From: JAHEKD01 sp965215945
Lineage (GTDB): Bacteria; Pseudomonadota; Gammaproteobacteria; Arenicellales; JAHEKD01
Assembly (NCBI GenBank): GCA_965215945.1
Contig: CBDCFC010000051.1
Span: 62,001-126,000 of the forward strand
Direction: 5' to 3'
Length of the DNA stretch: 64,000 nt
Shown: positions 17,657 through 27,182 of the stretch, piece by piece
How positions within the stretch are numbered: the first letter of the stretch is position 1
How the letters are laid out: each line of letters starts with the position of its first letter
Notes under the pieces: generated by a model
What the model was told of the DNA's origin: nothing
Database searches by the model: none
The model's input: only the letters and a program-made list of their open reading frames with translations
Position numbers and translations under genes: made by a program

Positions 17657-18946
17657 ATGTTTAAAAGATCAGTTTTTTTGATGGCCCTAATTGGTGGTAT
17701 TGCTACTCAGACGGTACAAGCTACACCGTGTGGTGGTCAACACGAAGTATTAGCTGGTGATAGTCTCAGTTTTCTAGCTAGCCTGGGGCCGCACTATAGT
17801 GATTCGAGCTATTGGCCTATACTTTTCCAAGCGAACAAGGATCGTATTGGCTCTGATCCTAACTTAATTTATCCTGGAGTTATGTTAAGAATTCCATGTT
17901 TGGATGACGATGGTAATTTGCTTCCAGGTCAATTCGATGCCGATGGTAATCCCATTGAAAGTGCATTTGATGGCAGTCGAAATCAAGCATCGATGACGGC
18001 TGCTGCTCAATCTGGAGCAGCATCAACAAACGAGCAAGCCGATCATGATCATGGGGATCATGACCATGGTAGTAGTCATGATCAGGCTGATGACTCAACG
18101 ACTCAAGCAGCCACAGCCGCTGCTACAACAACTACCACCGACACAACTTCTACTACTGCTGCATCCACAACGACTGCTAGTGAAACAACAGTTGCAAAAG
18201 CAGCACCTGTAAGTAATGCTGATGCAGCCGGAGATTCCATCCGCCTGCTTACCGGTGATGACTACGGTATTTCAGTTGATCGAAGTATTAGTAACGGCAG
18301 AGTCGTTGCAAAATTAGTCGATACGGCACTGACCGAAAATAAGGAAGTCAGCCATAACATTACCTGGATCAATGATTGGTCAGCGCACCTGGATCCGTTA
18401 TTGGCAACTCATTCCTTTGATGTTGGTTTCCCCTGGTTGAAACCTGACTGTGCGGCCAATGCCACTGATATTAGATGTAGTCAGTTTTTATATTCTGAAC
18501 CAATTTATGAGATTTCAATGTTGTTGTTTGTGAATGCTGCGTCACCGATGAGTTTTAGCAGTGATGCCGATATGATGGGCAAAAAGATTTGCCGACCCTC
18601 AGGTTATTTTACTCATGATCTGGACAACAACGGACGAAATTGGTTGGCTGAGGGTAAAATCGAACTTAAGCAACCGGGTAGTGTGCAACAGTGTTTTCGT
18701 ATGTTACTGCAAAATCAGGTTGATGCGGTGGCAGTTAATGAATACACCGGACGTACCATTGTGAAAAGCATGAAGCTCGATGATCAGGTCATAGTGCTTG
18801 ATTCAACACCGCTTTCCAAAGAAAGTGTCTATGCGATTGTTCACAACCAGCATCCGCGCGCCGAAGAATTGATAGCAAAAATAAACCAAAGTATAGGTGC
18901 TAGCCAAGCCTCCGGTGCTTACCAACAGATTTTGGATTCTAATTAA
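17657..18946 (+). CDS. LysM domain - His-rich linker - solute-binding (family 3-like) fusion
   Basis: A 429-residue exported protein: signal peptide about 1-22 (cleavage near VQATP), then a LysM module (about 28-80: HEVLAGDSLSFLA ... LIYPGVMLRIPC) that should bind peptidoglycan. A linker contains a His/Asp cluster (DHDHGDHDHGSSHDQ, about 130-145) and a Thr/Ala-rich stretch. The C-terminal ~230 residues resemble periplasmic amino-acid-type solute-binding proteins (DYGISVDRSISNGRVVAKLV, ...CFRMLLQNQVDAVAVNEYTG). GAGGAA precedes the ATG. Its place after putA suggests, but does not prove, a link to proline or related solutes; no permease or ATPase lies beside it. Confidence 0.85.
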   Translation: MFKRSVFLMALIGGIATQTVQATPCGGQHEVLAGDSLSFLASLGPHYSDSSYWPILFQANKDRIGSDPNLIYPGVMLRIPCLDDDGNLLPGQFDADGNPIESAFDGSRNQASMTAAAQSGAASTNEQADHDHGDHDHGSSHDQADDSTTQAATAAATTTTTDTTSTTAASTTTASETTVAKAAPVSNADAAGDSIRLLTGDDYGISVDRSISNGRVVAKLVDTALTENKEVSHNITWINDWSAHLDPLLATHSFDVGFPWLKPDCAANATDIRCSQFLYSEPIYEISMLLFVNAASPMSFSSDADMMGKKICRPSGYFTHDLDNNGRNWLAEGKIELKQPGSVQQCFRMLLQNQVDAVAVNEYTGRTIVKSMKLDDQVIVLDSTPLSKESVYAIVHNQHPRAEELIAKINQSIGASQASGAYQQILDSN

Positions 18947-18994
18947 TAATTGGATTTAATTCTTTGGGAACCTCTAAACAAGCATCCTATCGTC

Positions 18995-19014
18995 ACTCCC
19001 GCGCAGGCGGGAGT
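18995..19014. repeat. Intergenic palindrome, dispersed-repeat copy
   Basis: ACTCCCGC (18995-19002), loop GCAG, GCGGGAGT (19007-19014), preceded by CGTC and followed by CCAG. It lies between the convergent LysM gene and the YbaK-like gene. The motif resembles widely seen bacterial intergenic repeats. Confidence 0.7.
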
Positions 19015-19078
19015 CCAGAGAAATCAACAGCTTGTAGATTTTCGCCTTAAAGGTAATAAACTTAATCACACAGTTTTG

Positions 19079-19543
19079 TTAAGTTAAATCCGCTATTGTC
19101 GCATCAGCCACTTGCGCGAGGCTGTGCGGGTCAATCTGGAATATCGACTTCGGATGTCCTGCTGCCGCCCAGACATTTTCATGTGCCAGTAAAGAGCTAT
19201 CCATATAAACGGGCAGTTTATTCAAGCTGCCTATGGGTGCAACACCGCCTATTGAAAATCCTGTTTTTTGTTTGACGAAGTCGGCATCGGCTTTATCTAG
19301 TTTTTCACCAATTAAATTAGCCAGCTTCGCACTGTCTAGACGTTTGTCACCACTAATCAGTGCTAATACAGGCTGTCCAGATATTGAAGTCTTAAATATT
19401 AATGACTTAACAATTTGCGCAACATCACACTTTAAAGCGTCGGCTGCTTGTTCTGCTGTGTGAGTGCTTTGCTCTAAAATTATGATTTCAGTGTGCACAC
19501 CTTTTTGAGTGAGAGTTTGTTTAACACGGTCAATCGATTTCAT
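19079..19543 (-). CDS. YbaK/EbsC-family aminoacyl-tRNA deacylase
   Basis: A 154-residue single-domain editing enzyme of the YbaK/ProRS-INS superfamily, which hydrolyses mischarged aminoacyl-tRNA. Family marks include CDVAQIVKSLIFK (the conserved Lys), LISGDKRLD, and the glycine-rich TGFSIGGVAPIG, followed by VYMDSSLL. Which mischarged tRNA it clears (for example Cys- or Ala-tRNA-Pro) cannot be decided. It stands alone, divergent from aroQ with about 160 bases between. Confidence 0.88.
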   Translation of the reverse strand: MKSIDRVKQTLTQKGVHTEIIILEQSTHTAEQAADALKCDVAQIVKSLIFKTSISGQPVLALISGDKRLDSAKLANLIGEKLDKADADFVKQKTGFSIGGVAPIGSLNKLPVYMDSSLLAHENVWAAAGHPKSIFQIDPHSLAQVADATIADLT

Positions 19544-19702
19544 TTATAGTTGTCCTGTATTCAAAAGGCATTTGTAATAAATTTTGCTGTTAAATGAGAT
19601 AAAAACGCATTGAAAAGTCGTGATCTGGCGATTATCATGTAATCTAAACGATTTGTCATAAACAAGCTGCAAAACGTACCATCGATTAAGGAGTTGTTAA
19701 AT

Positions 19703-20146
19703 ATGTCTAAAGCAAAAATTGCAGTTTTTCATGGTCCTAACCTGAATTTACTAGGAACCCGTGAACCTGAAGTATATGGCAAAACCACGCTCGATGATAT
19801 TAACAGCATGCTTGAAGCCGAAGCGCAAAAAGCATCCATCGATATTATTTGTCGTCAATCCAACGCTGAAAATGAGTTAATCGACTGGATACAGCAATCC
19901 AAGGATGCAGATTTTATAATAATTAATCCTGGTGCTTTTACTCATACCAGTATCGCATTGCGTGATGCCTTGGCTGGCATCGCTGTGCCGTTCATAGAGG
20001 TACACCTTTCTAATGTTCATGCCAGAGAATCATTTAGGCGGAATTCTTATTTTTCTGACCTGGCCGTCGGCGTCGTCTGCGGATTGGGTTATCGTGGTTA
20101 TTTATATGCTTTAGACACTGCTTTGAATCGAGTTAAAACAAGTTAA
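19703..20146 (+). CDS. aroQ: Type II 3-dehydroquinate dehydratase
   Basis: Catalyses the third shikimate-pathway step as a cytoplasmic dodecamer. GPNLNLLGTREPEVYG at the start carries the catalytic Tyr loop, NPGAFTHTSIALRDAL follows, and EVHLSNVHARESFR supplies the catalytic His and substrate-binding Arg. AAGGAG (19688-19693) places the start at ATG 19703, not at the TTG three codons earlier. The predicted length of 147 residues fits the family. It precedes accB-accC as in Pseudomonas and many relatives. Confidence 0.96.
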   Translation: MSKAKIAVFHGPNLNLLGTREPEVYGKTTLDDINSMLEAEAQKASIDIICRQSNAENELIDWIQQSKDADFIIINPGAFTHTSIALRDALAGIAVPFIEVHLSNVHARESFRRNSYFSDLAVGVVCGLGYRGYLYALDTALNRVKTS

Positions 20147-20167
20147 GTATTTAAAGGATTTGAAAAA

Positions 20168-20629
20168 ATGGTTATGGATATTCGCAAGATCAAAAAATTA
20201 ATTGAATTGCTGGAAGAGTCTGATTTAGCCGAAATGGAAATTGTTGAAGGTGAAGAGTCAATTCGCCTCAGCCGAGCCAGTTCAGTGCCGGCAACTCAAC
20301 CGGCGTCTGCACCCCAGGTCGTTCACGCGACTGCACCAGCTCCAGCGCAAACAGGTGACGACAGTGGTAACACGGAGTCTGTTCCCACCGCATCCGGTCA
20401 CGAAATTAAATCACCGATGGTTGGTACTTATTATGATGCGCCTACTCCTGATGCGGGTCCATTCGTGAAAGTGGGTGACAATGTAGAAGTCGGTGATACG
20501 CTATGTATCATTGAAGCGATGAAAATATTCAACCAGATTGAAGCGGATAAATCGGGTGTAGTTAAAGCAATGCTGAAAAGCACCGGTGATCCGGTTGAAT
20601 ATGACGAACCTCTTTTTATCATCGAATAA
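20168..20629 (+). CDS. accB: Biotin carboxyl carrier protein of acetyl-CoA carboxylase
   Basis: Carries the biotin that AccC carboxylates for malonyl-CoA synthesis. The N-terminus MDIRKIKKLIELLEES is the family signature. A Pro/Ala-rich hinge (about 45-70) follows, then the lipoyl-type domain with biotinylated Lys in IEAMKIFNQIEA near residue 119. AGGA before ATG 20168 favours that start; ATG 20174 would give the usual MDIRK start exactly. The gap to accC is 12 bases, so they are co-transcribed. Confidence 0.96.
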   Translation: MVMDIRKIKKLIELLEESDLAEMEIVEGEESIRLSRASSVPATQPASAPQVVHATAPAPAQTGDDSGNTESVPTASGHEIKSPMVGTYYDAPTPDAGPFVKVGDNVEVGDTLCIIEAMKIFNQIEADKSGVVKAMLKSTGDPVEYDEPLFIIE

Positions 20630-20641
20630 AGGCAACACAAG

Positions 20642-21982
20642 ATGATTGATAAACTGGTGATTGCCAATCGTGGTGAAATTGCACTGCGTATTTTACGTGC
20701 CTGCCGCGAACTGAGTATCAAAACGGTAGCCGTTTACTCCAAGGCAGATCGTGACGCTAAATATGTGCGCCTTGCTGACGAATCTGTTTGTATTGGTCCA
20801 CATCAGGCCAAAGATAGCTATCTTAATATTCCTGCGGTGATCAGTGCTGCTGAAGTCACTGATGCTTCGGCCATTCATCCGGGCTATGGTTTTTTAGCCG
20901 AAAATGCAGACTTTGCCGAAAGGGTGGAAGAAAGCGGTTTTATTTTTGTTGGCCCCAAGCCTGAAACCATTCGCTTAATGGGGGACAAAGTCAGTGCAAT
21001 TGCTGCGATGAAAGCATCTGGAGTCCCTTGTGTGCCAGGTTCAGACGGGCCTTTAGGCGAGAATCCTGATGATCTTAAGAAAATCGGTGCCAAAATCGGT
21101 TATCCGTTGATTGTCAAAGCGGCAGGCGGCGGTGGTGGCAAAGGCATGCGCGTTGTGCACAGCGAAGCGGCCTTGTTAAATGCTATCTCACTGACTAAGA
21201 GTGAGGCTAAGGCAGCATTTAACAACGAAATGGTTTACATGGAAAAATTCCTGGAGCGACCACGTCATGTTGAAATTCAAGTTTTAGCCGATAATCATGG
21301 CAATGCCGTACATTTAGGTGATCGAGATTGCTCAATGCAACGAAGACACCAAAAGGTGGTCGAAGAGGCCCCTGCCCCCGGAATATCTGCTGAAGTACGA
21401 CATAAAATCGGCATGCGCTGTGTAGCTGCGTGCAAGGAAATCAGTTACCGCGGGGCGGGAACTTTTGAATTTCTTTATCAGGACGGCGAATTCTATTTTA
21501 TCGAAATGAATACCAGGGTTCAGGTTGAACACCCTGTAACAGAACAGATCACTGGCGTAGATATTGTCAAAGAACAGTTGTTGATTGCCTCGGGGGAAAA
21601 ACTGAGCTTTGATCAGGATGACGTCGTTTTTTCCGGGCATGCGATTGAATGCCGAATCAATGCTGAAGATTCCGAAACATTTATTCCATCCCCTGGAAAA
21701 ATTTCGCTTTATCACAGTCCGGGCGGTTTGGGAGTACGTGTTGATTCACATGTTTATAGTGGTTACTCAATTCCGCCGTATTATGACTCGATGATTGCAA
21801 AAGTCATCACTACTGGCAAAAACCGTGATCAGGCGATTGCCCGCATGCAAGGGGCCTTGCAGGAGATGATTGTCGAAGGTGTTCGCACTAACATCCCTTT
21901 GCAGCGTCGAATTATGGCCGATCAGGCCTTTGCCCAGGGACAGTTGACCATACATTATTTAGAGCAGCAGCTGGCATCTTGA
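20642..21982 (+). CDS. accC: Biotin carboxylase subunit of acetyl-CoA carboxylase
   Basis: An ATP-grasp enzyme that carboxylates biotin on AccB. The N-terminal domain begins IDKLVIANRGEIALRILRAC, the glycine-rich ATP loop is KAAGGGGGKGMR near residue 165, and the core contains HLGDRDCSMQRRHQKVVEEAPAP across residues 220-240 (HLGDRDCSMQRRHQKV). The active-site segment FIEMNTRVQVEHPVTE lies near residue 285. The 446-residue length is typical. A 9-bp inverted repeat starts immediately after the stop. Confidence 0.97.
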   Translation: MIDKLVIANRGEIALRILRACRELSIKTVAVYSKADRDAKYVRLADESVCIGPHQAKDSYLNIPAVISAAEVTDASAIHPGYGFLAENADFAERVEESGFIFVGPKPETIRLMGDKVSAIAAMKASGVPCVPGSDGPLGENPDDLKKIGAKIGYPLIVKAAGGGGGKGMRVVHSEAALLNAISLTKSEAKAAFNNEMVYMEKFLERPRHVEIQVLADNHGNAVHLGDRDCSMQRRHQKVVEEAPAPGISAEVRHKIGMRCVAACKEISYRGAGTFEFLYQDGEFYFIEMNTRVQVEHPVTEQITGVDIVKEQLLIASGEKLSFDQDDVVFSGHAIECRINAEDSETFIPSPGKISLYHSPGGLGVRVDSHVYSGYSIPPYYDSMIAKVITTGKNRDQAIARMQGALQEMIVEGVRTNIPLQRRIMADQAFAQGQLTIHYLEQQLAS

Positions 21983-22108
21983 CTTAGAAACTATTGCACT
22001 TGTGCTTTCATCGTTAAAAGCTCACTTAGAATGCTCATTTATTTTTATAAACTGCGCTTCTGGCGTTCATTTTTGTCTCGAAATCACAGCGATCATTACG
22101 TTTCTAAG
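21983..22108. repeat. Widely spaced inverted repeat between accC and prmA
   Basis: CTTAGAAAC (21983-21991) directly after the accC stop and GTTTCTAAG (22100-22108) are perfect 9-bp arms 108 bases apart, together spanning most of the 155-base gap before prmA. The enclosed sequence shows no gene. It could be a small degenerate element or a structured leader. Confidence 0.35.
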
Positions 22109-22137
22109 CCAATTAGTCGCTGATTAGAATAGATCTT

Positions 22138-22995
22138 ATGACCTGGCAATCAGTTGAGATAATTATTGAAGCAGAACAAGAGGAGCATTTCAGTGAGTTG
22201 CTTCTTAAGCATGGTGCTTTAGCAGTGACTACAACTGCCGCTGATGACAGCGAAATTTTTGAGGTTAACGGTAAGATTGACGATAGTTGGAAATCGATTC
22301 AGTTAACCGGATTATTTGATGAATTGATAGATTTAGGGCCGATTTTGGCTGAATTATCGGCCAATCCAATAGTTAGCCTAAACACTACCACGCTGGAGGA
22401 TAAAAACTGGGAACGAGCCTGGCTGAATAATTTTGTTCCGATACAAATTAACGAAAGGCTCTGGGTAATCCCGAGTTGGCATGAAAACGTGGATGATGAT
22501 GCGATTAATATTCAAATTGATCCAGGCATGTCATTTGGCACGGGCACCCATGAAAGCACGCAGTTATGTCTAGGCTGGTTAACAGACATGGATATAACTA
22601 GTAAATCGTTGATCGATTATGGTTGTGGTTCGGGAATTTTGGCAATTGCCGGGATTAAACTTGGTGCACAGTTTGCCATGGCTACAGATATCGAACCCAG
22701 GTCATTATCTGCAACCCTTGAAAATGCAGAAAAAAACAACGTTGCCGATCAACTTGAAGTTGATTTGCCTGATCAGCTGCCGGCAGTAAAAGTTGATATT
22801 GTGATGGCCAACATTCTGGCCACTACCATCATTGAAATCAAAGATATTCTGATCAGCCATGTTGCTAATAACGGTCAATTATTACTGGCCGGTATCCTGA
22901 GTGAGCAGCAGACAATGATCAGGCAGGCATTACCTGAGTTTAGCTGGCTAACACGTCAACAAGGAGACTGGATTGCTTTATTAGGACAGAAATGA
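22138..22995 (+). CDS. prmA: Ribosomal protein L11 methyltransferase
   Basis: Methylates ribosomal protein L11 using S-adenosylmethionine. A substrate-binding N-terminal domain includes EDKNWERAWLNNFVPIQI. The family motif DPGMSFGTGTHESTQL lies near residue 130, the SAM-binding loop DYGCGSGILAIA near 160, and the NIL motif of the active site (MANILATTII) near 225. At 285 residues it is close to the E. coli enzyme. The order accC-prmA-DUF3426-dusB-fis is conserved in pseudomonads. Confidence 0.95.
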   Translation: MTWQSVEIIIEAEQEEHFSELLLKHGALAVTTTAADDSEIFEVNGKIDDSWKSIQLTGLFDELIDLGPILAELSANPIVSLNTTTLEDKNWERAWLNNFVPIQINERLWVIPSWHENVDDDAINIQIDPGMSFGTGTHESTQLCLGWLTDMDITSKSLIDYGCGSGILAIAGIKLGAQFAMATDIEPRSLSATLENAEKNNVADQLEVDLPDQLPAVKVDIVMANILATTIIEIKDILISHVANNGQLLLAGILSEQQTMIRQALPEFSWLTRQQGDWIALLGQK

Positions 22996-23060
22996 ACTCT
23001 GATTTGATCAGAGGTTCCTTAGCCTTTACAATCAATCCGCCTGAATTTTAGTAATCATAA

Positions 23061-24347
23061 GTGACTGCCGATAATCAACAACTTTTCACTCGCTGTCCTC
23101 ATTGTCGAACCATGTTTCGGGTGTCTACACAGATGCTTGAAATGGGTCAAGGATGGGTAAAATGTGGTCGTTGCAAGAAAGTTTTTGATAGCGATCAAAA
23201 TCAGGTCGAGCCAAGTGCTTTTCTAAAAACCAAAGAAAGTTCAGATATTGGGGACCAAACCGAAAAGACCAGATTTTCTTCGCTATCTGTCCAGGAAAAA
23301 TCCGATTCCACTGATCTTAAAGCGAAACCTGAGGGCCAAGCATCTGAAACGGGGTCTGGGGATCAAACCGAGAAAATAGAATCTTCTAGGCCAGCTGCTG
23401 AAAAAAAATCGGCTAATCTTGGAGTTGAGAGTAAACAAGAACGTCAACTTTCATTTATCGAAAGTAAAGAAGATAAGAAATTAGAGACTAGTGAGCCACA
23501 AGCAACGCTGGTTGGTAAAAAAGCGGACGAGATCAAGACAGACAAAAGAATAGAAAAACAGACAGATAAAATGGCCAGTTCTGCCGAGGTTGTTGTAAAA
23601 ATATCTCAACAAAAGATAACTCCAGCTGAGCAGGAGGAAAAAACCACGCTCAAGCTGTCAACGAGAGAAATTAACAGGCCAGTTTCAGAGGAAACTCCGC
23701 TTACCGTCAAGCCATCAACTACCTCTGTAAGACCAACTAGAGAAAGGACCTTGACCGAACAACAAAAAATGAATGCCAAGGCAGAAAAGAAACGGAAAGC
23801 TGAAAAATCTCAGTGGACAAAAATGATTCTTGCACAAGCACAAAGCTGGAAGTCAGAAAAAAATCGTTTTCAGTCACGAAGGAGTTACACCGCAATACTG
23901 GTTATGATTGGATTGTTGGCTTTACTTATCTGGCAGGTGGCGATTGTTAATTACTCGAAACTCGCTAATTATAATTTTCTTGCCGGGCCATTAAAATTGA
24001 CTTGCGCTATGGTGAGCTGTAATAAGGAAAAGCCGGCCAGTGAACATCAATTTGAAATACTCCATGCTAGTCTTCGCCCTCACCAGACAAGTCCTGGAGT
24101 GATTACAATCTCGGCGAATCTTATCAATTACAGTAATAGTGATAAATTGTTACCCAGTATTCGATTAGATTTAACTGATGCTAACGACGTTGTTGTTGCT
24201 TCTCGAACGATTAATCTGGTTGACAATCCTCAGTATATTGATCCCGCAATAAGCCAATTAGCGCCCGGTCAGGACGTCAAACTAAAACTGGACATTGACC
24301 GACCTGTGCGCAGTGCTGTTGGTTTCGAATTGAGTGTGATTAACTGA
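23061..24347 (+). CDS. DUF3426 protein with an MJ0042-type zinc ribbon
   Basis: A 428-residue protein with a GTG start. The N-terminal zinc ribbon has two CxxC pairs (CPHCRTMF ... VKCGRCKKVF). A long Lys/Glu/Ser-rich linker (about 55-265) follows, with an imperfect repeat (two GDQTEK segments). One membrane span lies near 274-294, and a C-terminal DUF3426 domain of about 130 residues (about 298-428; for example GVITISANLINYSNS) should be extracytoplasmic. It sits at its usual place between prmA and dusB. The function is unknown. The next gene overlaps in TGATG. Confidence 0.88.
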   Translation: MTADNQQLFTRCPHCRTMFRVSTQMLEMGQGWVKCGRCKKVFDSDQNQVEPSAFLKTKESSDIGDQTEKTRFSSLSVQEKSDSTDLKAKPEGQASETGSGDQTEKIESSRPAAEKKSANLGVESKQERQLSFIESKEDKKLETSEPQATLVGKKADEIKTDKRIEKQTDKMASSAEVVVKISQQKITPAEQEEKTTLKLSTREINRPVSEETPLTVKPSTTSVRPTRERTLTEQQKMNAKAEKKRKAEKSQWTKMILAQAQSWKSEKNRFQSRRSYTAILVMIGLLALLIWQVAIVNYSKLANYNFLAGPLKLTCAMVSCNKEKPASEHQFEILHASLRPHQTSPGVITISANLINYSNSDKLLPSIRLDLTDANDVVVASRTINLVDNPQYIDPAISQLAPGQDVKLKLDIDRPVRSAVGFELSVIN

Positions 24348-25330
24348 TGTGGATAGGAAATTATCAGTTTGAGAATAAAGTATTGGCCGCTCCAATGGCA
24401 GGCATCAGTGATGCGGTGTTCAGAAAGGTAGCTCTAGATCATGGTGCTGATTTGGCAGTGTCTGAAATGATTGCATCAAATGCACTTTTGCAAGATTCAA
24501 AAAAAACCAGATGGCGATTGCAGCACATCGATATGGGAGTTCGCTGTGTGCAAATTGTGGGTCACGATCCTTTGGTAATGGCACAAGCTGCAAAATCGAA
24601 TGTTGATTTGGGCGCTCAGATTATCGATATAAATATGGGCTGCCCGGCAAAAAAAGTCTGTAACAAATTAGCCGGTTCCGCATTGTTAAGCGATGAAGAT
24701 CAGGTCAGGCGAATATTGGAGGCAGTGGTTTCAGCCGTCAATGTGCCGGTAACACTAAAGATTCGCACTGGGTCAAGTCCAACTCAGCGTAACGGAACCA
24801 GAATTGCCCGGATAGCTCAAGATTGTGGTATTCAATCTTTGGTGGTTCACGGTCGCACACGTACCTGTCGATTTAAGGGTGAGGCAGAATACGAAACAAT
24901 TCGGCAAATTAAAAATGCCGTTCACATTCCGGTCATTGCCAACGGAGATATCGACTCACCTGACAAAGCAAGGAAGATTTTGTCCTTCACGGGTGCGGAT
25001 GCGGTAATGGTCGGCCGAGCGGCACAAGGTAAACCCTGGATTTATAAGCAGATTACAAAATTTCTGAAAACCGGAAAATTGATTGCTGATCCTACAATAG
25101 ATCAAATTGGCCAATTATTGTTGTATGTTTTGGAACAAATGTATGCGTTATATGGTGAGTATTCAGGTGTTCGTATCGCTAGAAAACACATTAGCTGGTA
25201 CACCAAAGGCATAAAAAATAGCAATGAATTTAGAAAAAATGTGAATATAGTTGAATCTTCTGCTGAGCAATTTAAAATGACTCATGCTTTTTTCCAACAG
25301 CATAGTAGTGAAATCAAATATACAGCATGA
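24347..25330 (+). CDS. dusB: tRNA-dihydrouridine synthase B
   Basis: An FMN enzyme that reduces uridine to dihydrouridine in tRNA. The barrel begins APMAGISDAVFR, the catalytic-cysteine region is INMGCPAKKVCNKLAGSALL near residue 100, and VVHGRTRTC and IPVIANGDI give phosphate/FMN-binding elements. Length (327) and the 4-base overlap with fis match the conserved dusB-fis operon. FMN- and tRNA-binding residues appear intact. Confidence 0.96.
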   Translation: MWIGNYQFENKVLAAPMAGISDAVFRKVALDHGADLAVSEMIASNALLQDSKKTRWRLQHIDMGVRCVQIVGHDPLVMAQAAKSNVDLGAQIIDINMGCPAKKVCNKLAGSALLSDEDQVRRILEAVVSAVNVPVTLKIRTGSSPTQRNGTRIARIAQDCGIQSLVVHGRTRTCRFKGEAEYETIRQIKNAVHIPVIANGDIDSPDKARKILSFTGADAVMVGRAAQGKPWIYKQITKFLKTGKLIADPTIDQIGQLLLYVLEQMYALYGEYSGVRIARKHISWYTKGIKNSNEFRKNVNIVESSAEQFKMTHAFFQQHSSEIKYTA

Positions 25331-25590
25331 AAAAAACTAAAAAAGTATCAAAAAATAAAATCCCTAAACCACTACACCTGCATGTTCGTAAAAGCATCAA
25401 TCGATATTTTAAAGACCTTGATGGTGAATGCCCGGTAGCTTTATATAATCGAGTCATGGCTGAGGTGGAAAAGCCATTACTGGAAGTGGTGATGGAAAAA
25501 AACCAGGGCAACCAATCGCAATCTGCCAGAATGCTCGGTATTAATCGTAATACCCTACGAAAGAAACTGAAGCAGTATTCTATCGAATAA
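25327..25590 (+). CDS. fis: Fis nucleoid-associated DNA-binding protein
   Basis: An 87-residue homodimeric DNA-bending protein that activates rRNA promoters and shapes the nucleoid. The C-terminal helix-turn-helix is the family hallmark (NQSQSARMLGINRNTLRKKL). The core dimer helices include ALYNRVMAEVEKPLLEVVME. The N-terminus is Lys-rich and somewhat unlike the E. coli protein (which is 98 residues). ATG overlaps the dusB stop by 4 bases, so it relies on the upstream dusB promoter. Confidence 0.95.
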   Translation: MKKTKKVSKNKIPKPLHLHVRKSINRYFKDLDGECPVALYNRVMAEVEKPLLEVVMEKNQGNQSQSARMLGINRNTLRKKLKQYSIE

Positions 25591-25616
25591 CATTATTGTA
25601 TTGAGGATAAACCCGA

Positions 25617-27172
25617 ATGAATGACGGGATAAGAACCGTTAACTGTGCGTTGATCAGTGTTTCAGATAAATCAGGCGTTGTTGAGTTCGCCAGTTTTCTT
25701 GAAAGCAAAAACGTAAAGATTCTATCGACCGGCGGTACCGCTAAATTGCTTGACGACAATGGAATTGCTGTTACTGAGGTATCTGACTATACGGGGTTCC
25801 CGGAGATGATGGATGGACGGGTCAAAACCCTGCATCCAAAAATACACGGCGGTATTCTCGGTCGACGTGGTCAGGATGATTCAGTCATGCAGGATAATGA
25901 GATAGAAGCTATCGATTTGGTCGTAGTCAATCTTTACCCATTTGAGCAAACCATCAAAAAGGTTGTGATTTTGAGACGGCGATTGAAAATATCGATATTG
26001 GTGGACCAACATTGATCAGGGCTGCTGCGAAAAATCACCATGATGTAACAGTCGTTGTGGATGCTGCTGATTATTCGACGATTGTGGATGAAATCGGTCA
26101 GCATGGCGGTACCAGCCTCGAATTACGCAAACGATTAGCCGCCAAAGTATTTTCACACACAGCCCGTTACGATGGTGCCATTTCTAATTATCTTAATAGT
26201 GAAGGTGAGCAATTACCATCGGTTTACAGCATGCAATATAAGAAAATCATGCCGATGCGTTATGGTGAAAACCCGCATCAGCAAGCAGCGTTTTACAAGC
26301 AGCATGAGCCTCAAGCCGGCAGCCTGGCAGCGGCGGAGTTATTGCAAGGAAAGGCATTGTCGTATAACAATGTGGCCGATGCTGATGCAGCGCTGGAATG
26401 TGTCAAAGAATTTGATCAACCGGCTTGCGTAATCGTTAAGCATGCCAACCCTTGTGGTGTTGCAATTGCTGAAAATGTTGGTCAGGCCTATGAACTGGCC
26501 TATCAAACTGATCCGACCTCGGCTTTTGGCGGTATTATTGCCTTTAATCGTGAATTGGACGCACAAACAGCCAAGGCGATTATCGATCGACAATTTGTGG
26601 AGGTCATCATCGCACCAAGTGCCTCTGGAGAAGCGGTGGACTCTCTGTCAGCAAAATCTAACATACGTGTACTCATTACCGGACAATGGCCTGAACAGGA
26701 TTTGTCCTCACTTGACTACAAACGTGTCAGCAGTGGTTTGTTAATTCAACAGCGCGATCAAGGTAAAATTAAGCAAACAGATTTAAAATCAGTTAGCAAG
26801 CGTCAGGCCAGCGAACAAGAGCTGAATGATATGTTATTCGCCTGGAAAGTGGTCAAGCATGTCAAGTCGAATGCCATTGTTTATGCAAAAAACGGTCAAA
26901 CGATTGGTGTAGGAGCAGGGCAGATGAGCCGTATTTATTCGGCTAAAATTGCCGCCATAAAAGCGCAAGATGAAGGTTTGCAAGTAGCCGGATCGGTGAT
27001 GGCTTCGGATGCGTTTTTTCCATTTCGTGACGGTTTGGATGCTGCTAATGAAGTCGGTATCAAAGCGGTGATTCAGCCCGGCGGCTCTATGCGCGATGAT
27101 GAAGTGATTGCGGCAGCGGATGAGTATGAAATGGCGATGGTCTTTACTGGCATGCGGCACTTCCGGCATTGA
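25617..27172 (+). CDS. purH: AICAR transformylase/IMP cyclohydrolase, interrupted by a -1 frameshift
   Basis: Carries out the last two steps of IMP synthesis. The first frame (25617-26015) encodes the cyclohydrolase part (LISVSDKSGVVEFA, TGFPEMMDGRVKTLHPKIHGG) and breaks after NLYPFEQTIKK. The family sequence resumes in the next frame as DFETAIENIDIGGPTLIRAA, then runs through the transformylase domain (MRYGENPHQQAAFY, VKHANPCGVAIA) to 27172. One base is missing within 25956-25964 (AAAAAGG run). With one base restored the protein is about 518 residues, normal for the family. No other damage is visible, so I favour a sequencing error, though a real frameshift is possible. Confidence 0.9.
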
Positions 27173-27182
27173 GGGAAATAGA

